The translations under genes were made by a program, and so were the position numbers. A DNA stretch of 64,000 nucleotides from Aculops lycopersici (taxonomy: Eukaryota > Arthropoda > Arachnida > Trombidiformes > Eriophyidae). Positions within the stretch are counted from its first letter, which is position 1. Every line of letters starts with the position of its first letter. The notes below the pieces were generated by a model. That model was not told where the DNA came from. It saw nothing but the letters and a program-made list of their open reading frames with translations, and did not search any database. Shown in pieces: positions 27,101 through 37,498 of this stretch. The DNA lies in the NCBI GenBank assembly GCA_015350385.1, contig WNKI01000001.1, forward strand, positions 10,851,302-10,915,301. The letters are read 5' to 3'.

Positions 27101-30100
27101 GTAGGTATGCGCGAGATAGCAAAAAGTTGGCCCTCTGCTCTGGACTCCTCAACTACTATACTGTTGGATAACACTAACACTCGCTACACTTTGCTATCTC
27201 AACTGCGCTGCTCACTCACTAGTAAGCGGGGTTTGTGTGGGTGGCGAGGATAATTTGTGCGGACAACTGGCCCCAGTCGACTCGTGGAGTGGCGCAGAAA
27301 TGTACGCAAACTCTCGTGGCCGCATATGCAAAATCTCGCCGCCTCACTCGCGCGCCGGAAGTGACGCTAGCTCGCCGTTAAAGTCGTTAGGTGCGACCAA
27401 CTTTCATTGCGTTCATAGCGCATAGTTTGGAACAGTCGGTTCGCGTCTAGCCTTGGCTAGCCTTTAATATTACCACCACTTCAACTACTATTGCCACAGC
27501 GATAGCATCTAGCAATACCTGCTTTTGAGAAAGAGAGTAGCGTAACAACCTACTGCACCGTACTACCGGTTGGTGGTTCTCTCAAACCAATAGACCTGGT
27601 GATGGTGGTGGTGGTGCTGCCGGCGGCGGTTCAATAGGCAGGTGGTCTTGGATTTTGCACGCGCACAATGAATCGAGTTGCAAGGGGGAAAAAGTTGGGC
27701 TGCTCTCTGGATCAGGAGTGAAAAGAAGAAAATCTTTGCGCTTCTTGACCTCGGGCAGGAAGTTCGAAAGTTTTACTTCTCAAAAAGAGCCAGCTCCTCG
27801 TCTTTTGCAGTGGAAGTCTTTAGTTGCTCGACTTTTCGCTTTTTGTAAAGGCGCTACGTGCATACCAATAATAATAGTGATCGTAATAAAGAGTTCACTT
27901 AGGAGGGGATACTTTTTCAGCGCAAAGTTGAGTAGGGGGGGGCAAAACTTTTGCCCTCTTTTCCGTTTAACTCTTGCATGCGTACAATCGGAAGCAAGTG
28001 GTCGATGGTGGCCCTCGGTGTGGCTATCGGAATTGCAGCCGGGGCGATGTAGCTACTTGTTCGCCTCTACATCCACTAGTCTTAGTTGGTATTCATCTTT
28101 AGCTGGCCAACCAGCCAACCGACTAACCGAACGGGACTGGAGCGCGTTCAACGATAATCGCAAATTATATGAGAGAGTTTTGTTCGCTTGTGGCTAGTGG
28201 AAGTAAAAGCGCAAGCAACAGAGGGGCAAGTGGTTTGCAATCTTTCAGCCTCTAGACTGTGTTCGTTTGGTTAACTCGTTTTACTTCCATCTACTCCTAC
28301 TACTCGATTTCCGTTTCGTCCAGCGAGTCAGGGGTGGCCGCTGCAGGCAGCGAGCAGATAGATAGATAAATAGATACTTTCGCTCTAGCGCGATACTTCC
28401 GGCTCCCGAAGTTTGCTCAACTCTTAACACTTACAACACGGCAGCCGAGCAGAGGGACCAAGCAGAATTTACTCGGCCACTTGAAAGTCGCGCGGCTCGG
28501 TGGTGGTGGTTGTAGAAGCAATAGCAAGTCGAGGCCAGCAACTTGGAGCAACAAAGTCGATGCTCTCCACTCGGCCGCCAATTGAAAACTCTCGGCTACT
28601 CTCCGTTGTGCGAACCGTCGTCTGGATTGGAACCACGACTCACTATTATAACCCCCAGAATGTTGTGAGACCAACCAGCTGAATGCTTGACTGCTCGCCT
28701 GTCTTTCCTCCTTTCTCCCCATTTGCGACTCACAAAGGCAAGGCCGGCCAATGGGTTTAGCGGCGCCACGAGTTCCACTCGAGCGTTAGATGTTGCAACC
28801 TAAAAGGTCCCGATGCTCTTCCCCTCTCTCACTCTCTTATCTATTGGACCGCATTAGCTTGTCTCGTTTGCTCGTCGCTTGCCGCCGACTTTAGTCACCG
28901 TCAGTCTCTAGTCCATGCGAGTGGCTCAAAATTGAAACTTTCAAAGTTAAACTGCCTCAGCCTCTCCGTTGCCGTCCAGTTGGCCTCCTCAGCTCCATCT
29001 TCGTATGTATTACTATTGCTGCTTTTAGTCGTCCATCGAATAGTGAGAGCGAGAGGGAAAGAGGGAGAGAGAGAGAGTGAGAGTGAGAGACAATGCGGCT
29101 TACAATGGATTTTGTAATGGAAGACATTGGGGTGCCACTCTCCTCGTGGCCATCGAGAGTTTTGCCGGAAAATCTTACCGGAGCACAACATTCGATTGAC
29201 AGTCGCGAATGGGGGTTCTAATCCTTCTGCCTGTGGTAATTTGGATGGTGTCTGTCTATCTGGAGCAAATTAACATACAACTAAGTGCTAGCCAGCCATG
29301 CCGACGAGGAGTCGTCTGCTACTTTAATGATAGACTTTTTGGCTCGGCCCAGACTGGATCTCTAGCGCAGATTGGCGTCGCTGTTGGCCCGAGAGTCAGT
29401 AGAAGCGCGTCGTTGCTCAATTGCCAATCGGTTGAGGACTCGCAAAGCACACACAATGTAGTCGGAGGCCGTGCCATTTGGGCTGGTGGACAGAAAAAGC
29501 GGTGGGCGGTGGCAGTAGCACCGGAGGTAAAATTAAATATTTGGCTAGAGAAATAGAGGCAGGCAAGTGAGCAGTCGGGCTTCTCCTCTCTCTCTCTCTT
29601 TCTCGTTCTCTACTAACGCTAGTCTCGTTGGTTTGTTTGTTGGATGGGAGAGTTAGGAGTTAATCTAGACGGATCAAGCAGGTAGTTGCATTGTGGAACC
29701 TCGACTACCTGCTAGCAATGGAGGCGCATGGCAAGAGCTGCGCGCAACTGGCTGCTCGGAGTAAGTCCATTTGCCTGCCTACCAGTCGGATAGTTGCAGC
29801 GACAACAATGGCCGCCGCCGCCGTCGTCGTCGTCGTCCCCGTAGTAGCAGTAGTGGTCGTGGTTGTTGTTGCAATGAATGACAAGGCACACCGATGGCCG
29901 CAACTCTCTATAAGCCTCCGGGTCGCAGACCAGGACTAGCCAGCTAGCGATTCGGCCATTCGAATGGCAAGCTAGCGCGGGCTGGCTGGCCAGTCGGTCT
30001 GTCTGTCACTCAGTCCGCTAGCGACTTCAGGAGTTCGGTCGGTGTTCGAAGCCAACGAGTTGCTCGGTCGGCCGCTCAGGTTATTAGGAAGTGGGTGTGG

Positions 30101-32620
30101 TAGAGGCGGCGATGTCTGGTAACAAACGAGAGCTGGTTGCGACACATATGCCGAGCGAGACTTAGCGTTGAAGTCGCCGGATGCATTAGGTACCTCGAGG
30201 GTCCGATCAATAAACTCGCTAGGTAGTTGGTCGGATGGCTGGCTGGCGGAGCGATGAACGAGGCGCAAATGAGGCAGAGAGAGAGAGAGAGAGAGAGCAA
30301 AAGTAAGAGTAGAGGCGCGAGAATGAGAGCGGAAGCAAGGGGAGCTCATTGTTGTCATCAATGTGTTCGGCAAACTCTCGCTCTCGAATCCTATCAGCTT
30401 GCAACCTTTAACTCGAGGTTGCAGCTCACAAGTCGTCAAGGTTGTTGTTGAGTTCGTTGAGATCGAGTGGCCAAGACGAATGGCTAGTTGCGTTCCGTTA
30501 CGTTGCGTGGCGCGGCGCGGCGAGGAGGCAAACCCCAAGTCTGTCGCTATTCCGCCAGATTGAATGGCCGCCGAGCTGCGGTAAGGTTTGCTCTTTTCCG
30601 CCACTCGATAGACTCAGTGGGCGACAATGCGGCCGCCATTTACGACGACACTGATCCCGCAGCTCGTGTGTCGTAAATTGGACTTGGCGCCGCTGAAAGT
30701 CGCCGGTCAGGTTTCTCTCTAGCCGCAACAGAAGCAGCAGTAGCGGCAGACCGGCCAAACCGACCATCAAAATACGCAAATCGCCGCCCATTTGCATCGT
30801 CGACTTGCGCCGCACCAAAAGCGACCGGCCAGCTTTTCATGTCGATTCGCTGGTGGCGGTGTTATTATCATTATTTTTATTACGGTTATTGTCGTCCGGT
30901 TAGTCGCTTCGGCTAGCAAAAACTCTCTCTTTTTCAGCTCCCTTTTGCTGGCTTCCGTTTAGTTTTTTGCACTAGAAAGCGGAAGCGCATTTATGTAGCG
31001 CACACAGCTACAGCGCGCGTAAAAGTCGCTGGGTGCCCGACGGTCTCTTGGCTGCTCGCTGGATCGTTAGCCCAATGTAACCCTCTGTGCTGCGCGATCA
31101 CTGTAAACCGAGCGCCTGGGGTGACGATCATGATCATCGAGTGAGAAACAGCGAGTCGTTGTCGGTGTCTCGGCGGAAAGTCTTTTGTGGTAGTTGTACA
31201 AGTAGTGGCTTTAACTCGAACAACGAGACAATAACTGTTTTATTACGAGATGGGATAAAATGGAATGAAAGGATTCACACAAACACACACCTCCAATTCT
31301 AAAACCATTTCAACTTTTGAGTGCAGCTTTTGTGCGCTTTTGAAGCTCTTTCTCTCTCTCTCTCTCTCTATCTTTTTTCAGCTATTTGCAATTGGTGTCG
31401 AGAAGAAATGGGTGGAATAGTTAAGTAAAACAGCGAGATGATTAGTCGATGTGAAAAATCAATCTACATCCAAGAGTTTATTTGCTGCATGTTGCCAGTT
31501 GCGTAACTAGCACCCCTCGAACAAGCGGGCGGAAATCAGCTACCAGAGCCACCGATCGACTAGCCGACTGCTTGACTGACTGACTGGCTTACTGGCAAGC
31601 GAGCAATTTGACTGCATCCTCATTTTCCATTCCATTCTATTTTGCTGAACTCTATTCTGTTCGATTCTCTTCTATTCTGACGCTGAAAAATTGTCAGTCT
31701 CGACGTTTCGCGTGATTTGCTGTCCTTCTTTTCTCTCTCAAACCTTCAAACTGTAAAACTTGAAAAGCCTAGCCGAAAATCTGGCGCTGAGAGTTGCTCA
31801 CTGCGGAATTCAGTGGCACCCAAATTCAATTGAGTCCTTGGGAGTGGAGGAAAAAAGAACAACAAAAACAAGAATAGCAACGATCACCAGCAATCCAATT
31901 GGCAGTCGGCCTTCTCTCGCTCTTTTCTCCGCTCTCACTGAACGAACAACTAAAGGGCCACTGCACTTGCCACAAACTCCAACTCCAACCAACTTAAACT
32001 CGATGGATGGAGTCAAAGCAGAAGCAAGACAAAGATAGCAGCTGGAACTGGAGCCGGAACTGAAGAGGGACTCGGCCGGCGACTTTGGCACTGAGCGATT
32101 ATTTGCACAGACAATTGAACTGGAGATATTTGGACATTCAAGTGCGCGCACATAGCGACCTTTGGCATGCGCGCTGCCGGCAACTAGCGACAAGTGGGCT
32201 CCGCCGCTAACTCGATTCCGAATGCCTCTCATTTGTGCGGTGGTGGTGTGTGCGTGTGTGTGTGAGAGAGAGGGAGTTGTATTTGTACAGCAGCAAAAGG
32301 AGCAGTTGGGTTGTTGCCGGTTGGCTTAGTTAGTCTGCGCTGGTCGCACAAATTCTAACCCAATGGTTGGAATTTGGGAATAGCGAGCAGAATAGACTGG
32401 CAAACTCTTGGCCCTTTGAGTTGGAGGCAGAGAAAGTCGCCGGCTAAATTGGTGGCATCGACGACGGAGGGAAACCAATTTTGCTGGTCGGCAGGCTAGC
32501 AAGTGGGTGAGCGAGCGAACGAACGCCGGGCAACCGGCAAAAGCGGGCAACATCTTAATGGTCGCCCATTAAACGGGCGCCGAGCTTGACGAGCGAGATG
32601 CTGGCCAGTTGGGGTCTGGT

Positions 32621-32653
<33 letters not shown>

Positions 32654-35600
32654 CTCATTGTAGTTTGTATTGCCAGTTTGTGATGCCATTGGTCTTGTCG
32701 CTAGCCAGCCGAGCAGTCGACTCAACTTTCCACCTCGCCCGACCGACTCACAGGGCGGCGCGGATTTCATTGGCGCGTCCACTTGCACTTCCGCCGCTAC
32801 TGGCGCAGCACACGCCCAGGAGTCGAGTGGGTCTCGGCGGAAGCTGCAAGTGGACAGCAGCAACAGCAACAACTTGAACTCCGGAGACTAAAGCGAGGTC
32901 TGAAAACTAGTAGCCGGCCGAGGGGAACGCGAGAGAGAGGGAGAGAGAGAGACGGAGAGCAAACACACAATTGTATTCGGCCTACCAGTCGGCCGAACTC
33001 ATCAGGCATCCGGCAGACGATCGAGTTGGCAAGCTAGCCGAGCCACTTGAGCCTCAATGGGCGAGCTTAGTGAATCAATTTAAAGACAACCACCGCCACC
33101 AACACACTAAGTTGGCAGCGGACAACTATGAGCTGGTTGCGGCGGCGTCCAGATAATACCAATCGCTAGTCGGCCTCTGGGCCATTGGGCGGCAAATTGG
33201 GTTTTGCCCAGTTAGCGGCGGCGGTAGCGACAGTAGCCATGTAGGCGGCGGCGGCGGCAGCGGCAGCACTAAAAGCAAACTCAAAAGTACACTTGTACTA
33301 CTTGAGAGACATCATCAGTTGAAGTTGTAGATAAAGTTGCGTTTAAAATTTCAAATCTCGAGCCCCGAGTGGAACAAGCCAGCAGTGCAAACCGTAAATT
33401 TCGTTCATGCTGAAGCCAAGATGCTCGCCTCTCAAATTTACTCCTCCTCCTCCTCTTCGTGGTTGTCGTTTAAAGCTCGCGCCTGGCGACCTCGACTCCT
33501 CTTCTGAAAGCTTCAAGAGAGCGTAGTTGCTGGCAAGCTAGCTAGCCGATCAGACAGCTCAGGGAGGAAATTCAGCCTGCCGTTTGATTTGATTGCTTTT
33601 AGCCGCCAGCCAGCCGGATAGCTGGTGGTCCAGCCTGCTCGGTGGGCGAAAAATTCACAAGCTCTCATCTGGAGACGAACGAAACATGAGGACGAGGCGA
33701 GACGATCGTAAGATTTAGCTGACGGCTTGTGGCGCCAGTGAAATGGGGGGCCAAAGTGAATTAGCCGCCCATTTCAACCAACTGGGTGGCGGAGCTCAAA
33801 CTGAAACCGAAACTCTTTGATGGAATGGAATGGAGAAACGGAATTAGAAGCAAACCGCAAGTCCCTGCAACCAAATAGACTTACATGCCAATAGTTGGTC
33901 TGAGTTAGTAGTTGGCGGTGATGCGGTGGCACCAACTGGAAACACCAACTACCCGTTGTAACAGTTGCCGCCGCCGCCGCTTTAGTCGATCGGGTCGATC
34001 GGGTCTCGCGGCGCCTCGAGGCGATTGGAGTCGATTGGCAATTGAGAGTTGCGCTAGTGGGAGTGTAGCGGTGCCTTTGGTCTGACTCAGTCATTTGGTC
34101 GGACAATTGCTCCGTTAGTCAGACAGTCAGCGAGTCGATGGGTTCGGTGGATCTACTTCCTCGGAAGTGGCTGTGCGCGTGTAGAAATGGAGAGTGGAAA
34201 CTGGAAGTGGCAGTTGCTCTTGCTGGCTGGCTGGCTGGCTGCTTGGCTGCTCACTTGGCCGACTAGTGGGAATCAGCGCCACCGCAGACACAGTAGTGAT
34301 GGCCGCCGTTTACCTCGAGGGCACCAGTGCAACGGTATTCAGCTTGGTTAGCCAGCCAGCCAGCTAGCTTTTCGGTGATCATCTCAGCCAGTCGTCAGTC
34401 AGAGGCCAAATGGACGAGCGATCGTCGTGGCCTAGTACAGCCGCCGGCTCATGGGCGAATCAAATGAATGACAGTCATCCTATCACTTGGCCAGACGCTC
34501 CTCTAACTTCACTGCAAAAGGAGCGCAATGATCGGCGGGCACCACATTAAACTCATCGTCGGGCTGCGCTTTTCAGGGGCCTCAGGATCCTTCATTAAGA
34601 TTCCCGCCCATCGGCCAGCTAACTGGTTCGGTCGCACACATACAAATTGATACAATCGACAGCCAGCTAGTTGGTCGGCTGGCTGACTCGCTATTTGGCC
34701 GCCACTAACACTAAAGCTAATGCCGAAATTCAAGTCCAAGCCACAACCCAAAAGCCGAAATCCAAAGGCGAACTTGCAATTCGCAGTGCCATTCTGGGTT
34801 CGAATCAAAAGTTTTCCCATATCTGATTGTGCTCATATCTCTTCCATCTGCTCGCAGCGGCAACAGCACCAGCAGCAGCTCCAAACGTCCGTCTGCCCCC
34901 CGTTAACATGGATCCCGGATGCTCGCCAACATTCAAGGCAACCACCAGCCAAAGGCGCAACCATGTGACTTCCATATGAATGAGGCGCGGACCTCGACTC
35001 TAGGCGCCGTGACCCTCGAGTTTGGTTTGTGTCTGTTGGTGGTGGTTTTGGCGGCAGTCGTGGTCTTTGGTTCGCTGGCCTGCTTTGCTAACCAGTTCAA
35101 TTTCATCGCTTGCCGGCGACGGTGACAGTGGCAGTGGCAGACAGGCTGCCAAAGTGTCAAAGCTCGACGCCAGCTTCACGCACCTTTTGAACCAAAGACT
35201 GAATTGCGGCGCTACACCCACCGACCAGGTGGGCAGGTGGGCAAACGCAACGTGGACGCACACAGCGCGCAGGTGACTGAGCCAGCCAGTCGGTTTCGTC
35301 TCACTTCCGGCGCCTAGAGCCAAAAGCCGTCTGGCTAGGCACTACACTGGCTGACTGGCAACACTATTGGCGGCGGCAATATGCAAATGCAGTTGCACTC
35401 GTGCTAGCGCGTGTAATCGTGCGAGCATTTGCAAGTATTTGCTACTCTCACCGACTGACTCACTGAATGGATGGCTGCGGCTGCGGCTGCGGCTGCCGCC
35501 GGCGCAAGTCGCTAGGCGCAAATTGATATAATTTTATCTGCTTGTTCATCTGCTCCGCCTTCGCCTCCATTGGCGGCAGTGCTGCTACTGCTACTGTTGC

Positions 35601-37498
35601 CGCTACCGCTACCGCTGCCACTTCACGGAATCTTTGGTAGTTTCCACTGAACAAGAGACTTGTAGGAGCGACTTTTGCAAAAGAGAAACCAGCAAAGCGA
35701 ATCGACAACGACAAGCAAGTGAATTGGCTGCTACCTCAAATCCACTTGGCCTTTCCCCTTCACCGCGAGAGGCAAGCGTTTTGGTCAATTGGTTGACTCT
35801 ACTGACTTCCCCTACCAGTTCACCCATTAGATCTACTGTCTCGCTGGTTGGTTTATGCACATTTATACAGAATAGTCGCCATTGGAGGCTAGTTTTTATT
35901 TGCCTCTTGGACAAGCAAGATTACGGAGGACAAGCTTACGCGGCCACAAGCAACATCCCAAATCTTGGGGACGTTTCGTCTAAGAAAACTGGGAAATTTC
36001 ACGCTGTCCCTGGGGAAATCCGCCGGTTGTGTATTTGCTGTTTTTGTTTGCGTTGATTGTAGTGTAAAAAAGTAGGCAAAACACAAGAACTAAAAATAAA
36101 ACCGGCAAGTGGGCATGGGAAATCTGGCTCATTGTCGCCAACTGGAATGCTTCCTCAGAGAATCAAGAAGCTTGACCGAGGAGGCGACTCGGGCGCTTGA
36201 GAGGCAAGCATTAGAAGCAGCAACTTTGTTGTTGTTGTTGCTATTGATGCTGATGATGTTGTCCTCATCCTCATGATTATGTGCACTTCCGGCGCTGTGC
36301 AAGCGGAAATGCACTAGACTGAGGATAGTGATGAGGAACAATAATGAAGGGAATCTAATGAACATGCAGTTCACTGCAGGCCGACTGCTAACTGAAACTG
36401 AACCAAACTAGAGTAGAGTATGAGAGGCGAGGCGAGTCGAGAAGCTAATGACACAGTTGCAATATAAGCGCCATGCTGCGACTTACTGCCGCCGATGAGT
36501 TGAACAAACTCAGCAAGTTGGAAGCGAACCAAATTGGGGCCAAAATCATCAGCTATAATTCAATATTAATCTTGGCGTCGGGCCACCAGCGTGCTCTTTG
36601 GTTTGCTTGTCGGTCGGTCAGTTTACTGGCTAGTTGACTGGTTGGCTTTGCTTTGGTCAAGCCGATTGTCGAGCTGATAGACTAGACCGGACCGGAACAG
36701 CTCGTCGGATAGACTGAGGCATCGAGCAAAAACGCTGCCCCCTTCAAACATGACTAATCCGATCAGATTCTAATCTACAGCGTGGCATTGAAAATATTGT
36801 ACGATGTAGTGGCATTAGCCCAGCTTGGTTATGTTGGACATCATCATCAAAATCAGTATGAGCCACATGCAAGCCGATGATTGTGCTCCAGTGGCCAATA
36901 CCGATTTGTGTGAGCATGATCATGATAACCATAACAAGGAGGAACCAGTAACATCAAAAACGGCTCGCGACGACTTGTTGTTCGCGGTTGATAAAGTGGC
37001 AACCAAAATTTGAGAGATGAGAGTGGAAGTGAACAGAAACTTACCTGTGATTGTGGTGGTTGCTTGAGTATTTGTTGCTCTTTTTGTTTCTGTTCTATCT
37101 ATGGAGCGGCGATGCTGTTGATTGTCGTGGCTGTTGTTGTTGTATCTGTTACTTGATGATAATGATAACGAGGTTCTTATTTCAACAGTTTCATCTTTCC
37201 TCTCTTGCAAATTGGAAGTTGCTGTTGAAGCTGCGGCTAAAGTTGTGTTAAATTGTAACATACCTGGTTGCAAAAAAATCGACGAGCTCAATTGGGGCGA
37301 GGAGGTTGAGGATATCACAGCAACAACATTAATTGATATGAGCAAAACGGTGGCCGCGGCACAGGCAGAAACGAGGGTACTTGACGCCACAAGATGGCTA
37401 CTCCAACTATTACTACTACTCCTACTAATTGGAGGCATATTTCTCGTCGGCGGTCGCCACCTTGGCCGCCGAGTCCGCCAAACTTCGTGCTCTTGCAT
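2074..37498 (-). CDS. neto: neto-like gene: CUB/LDLa auxiliary subunit of ionotropic glutamate receptors (3' part outside window)
   Basis: Seven coding exons join to 1981 nt (660 codons plus one base): 37498-37045, 24197-24072, 7022-6438, 3416-3135, 2956-2793, 2567-2324 and 2199-2074. All junctions use GT..AG and matching phase (phase 1 except the phase-0 join inside CUB2). The order is: hydrophobic N-terminal segment, Gln/His/Asp-rich linker, CUB1 (split by an intron), CUB2 (split by an intron), LDLa with six cysteines. That order is typical of Neto/NETO1/NETO2, single-pass proteins that bind kainate-type glutamate receptors and help cluster them at synapses. In CUB2, the join WK|IYLTF matches the NETO pattern of a Lys-Ile-Tyr-Leu run. 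The transmembrane helix and cytoplasmic tail must lie to the left of position 1, since exon 7 ends in a strong donor. The gene is odd here: its neighbours are nearly intron-free, while it keeps introns up to 17 kb. Joins are my manual predictions, not transcript-supported. An alternative is another CUB/LDLa receptor. Confidence 0.82.
2324..2567 (-). CDS. neto: neto exon 6: second half of CUB2
   Basis: This 244-nt exon has acceptor AACCTCTAG (phase 0) and donor GGCA|GTGAGT (phase 1). It encodes IYLTFSSYE, the Cys pair (NDCDSN and FCG) and the closing strand FEIIYTAF of CUB2. Confidence 0.8.
2598..2637 (+). repeat. 11-bp tandem repeat GCGATATGTTT
   Basis: Three perfect copies plus a partial fourth, inside the 225-base neto intron between the two CUB2 exons. 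Confidence 0.9.
2793..2956 (-). CDS. neto: neto exon 5: first half of CUB2
   Basis: This 164-nt exon has acceptor CACCTCAG (phase 1) and donor GGAAG|GTTAGT (phase 0). A closer AG at 2940-2941 would put the frame into a stop after exon 4, so the upstream acceptor was chosen. It encodes G-I-H-S-G-V-I then L-E-C-I-W-N-I, a CUB start, but no cysteine stands before the LEC cysteine. Confidence 0.75.
3135..3416 (-). CDS. neto: neto exon 4: second half of CUB1
   Basis: This 282-nt exon has acceptor (CA)nCAG and donor TTTG|GTGAGT, phase 1 at both ends. It starts APPGHYIVLEF and carries the CUB Cys pair (DCD...YCG), the D-x-L-E-I-R-D-G motif and the closing G-F-x-A-x-Y-R-F strand. Sequence around APPG-YIVLEFRD is a Neto hallmark. 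Confidence 0.85.
4382..4437 (+). repeat. TTGTG/TTGCG pentanucleotide array
   Basis: About eleven 5-base units; the first few read GTTGC, the rest GTTGT. Lies in the CUB1-splitting intron of neto. Confidence 0.9.
4810..4847 (+). repeat. (CT)n microsatellite
   Basis: Pure CT dinucleotide run of about 38 bases. Comparable CT or GA tracts lie at 2023-2040, 14999-15021, 15159-15186, 30274-30298 and 32622-32650. Confidence 0.95.
6438..7022 (-). CDS. neto: neto exon 3: linker and first half of CUB1
   Basis: This 585-nt exon has acceptor TTATTCAG and donor GAGG|GTAAGTGG, both phase 1. The first two thirds are low complexity (alternating His/Asp, then Gln-rich). The end holds the CUB1 start: Cys-Arg-Asn-Phe, then the typical G-G-I-F-T-S-P-N-Y-P-N-P-Y-P-E run and the second Cys (TCTRLIE). 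Confidence 0.8.
8433..8460 (+). repeat. TTGAG pentanucleotide array
   Basis: About five and a half TTGAG units in the 17-kb neto intron. Confidence 0.9.
10506..10527. repeat. perfect 22-bp palindrome (half-site GCTGGCAAGCT)
   Basis: The half-site is followed directly by its reverse complement with no spacer. The inner 16 bp recur as a perfect palindrome at 13553-13568, and half-sites recur widely. Confidence 0.9.
18675..18694. repeat. 9-bp inverted repeat CCTAGCGAC
   Basis: CCTAGCGAC, two-base spacer TT, GTCGCTAGG. Related single copies of the motif occur elsewhere in the window. Confidence 0.8.
20158..20542. other. assembly gap (385 N) inside a CT repeat
   Basis: A run of N with CTCTCT on its left and TCTCTC on its right. 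The gap probably stems from a long CT microsatellite. Open frames spanning it are meaningless. Confidence 0.97.
22200..22222. repeat. 8-bp inverted repeat GGGTCGCT
   Basis: GGGTCGCT, seven-base spacer AGGCGCG, AGCGACCC. Spacer and arms together carry the TCGCTAGGCGC motif seen at other places. Confidence 0.8.
23990..24012. repeat. 10-bp inverted repeat with 3-base loop
   Basis: GTACGATCAT, loop TTT, ATGATCGTAC. It lies about 60 bases into the intron after neto exon 2. Confidence 0.85.
24037..24059. repeat. (TA)n tract next to the neto exon 2 donor
   Basis: An AT dinucleotide run ending 12 bases from the donor (gt at 24070-24071) of exon 2 on the intron side. Confidence 0.9.
24072..24197 (-). 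CDS. neto: neto exon 2: low-complexity linker
   Basis: This 126-nt exon lies between an acceptor ending CTCCAG and a donor reading ATAG|GTAAGT, both phase 1, so it inserts in frame between exons 1 and 3. It codes for a Gln/Arg/Ser-rich linker with no domain. The polypyrimidine tract is modest, so the acceptor position is less sure than the donor. Confidence 0.6.
24198..37044 (-). other. neto intron between exons 1 and 2 (about 12.8 kb)
   Basis: No gene recognised. The sequence has the same character as the other large intron: stop-poor, with GA/CT microsatellites (30274-30298, 32622-32650), GGCT repeats at 34221-34241, recurring GGCAAGCTAGC-type elements and four CCGGAAGT sites (27355, 28395, 35303, 36285). 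Confidence 0.6.
37045..37498 (-). CDS. neto: neto exon 1: start codon and signal-like segment
   Basis: The start ATG has A at -3. Residues 1-35 are basic and Ser/Pro-rich; residues about 36-63 are strongly hydrophobic (Leu/Val/Ala/Ile), fitting a long signal peptide or signal anchor. A second Met at residue 21 could give a shorter, more usual signal peptide. The rest is Ser/Thr/Asn-rich with little order expected. The exon ends ACAG|GTAAGT in phase 1. Confidence 0.72.

Noticed and set aside
27655..28197. Plus-strand open frame of 180 codons
   Set aside because: Reads as random Ser/Arg/Leu-rich sequence inside the neto intron with no conserved motif.
29972..30604. Minus-strand open frame of 210 codons
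   Set aside because: Partly a translated GA/CT microsatellite (Ser-Leu runs); no domain.
34785..34805. GGTTCGAATC, like a tRNA B box
   Set aside because: No A box at the right distance and no cloverleaf can be drawn.
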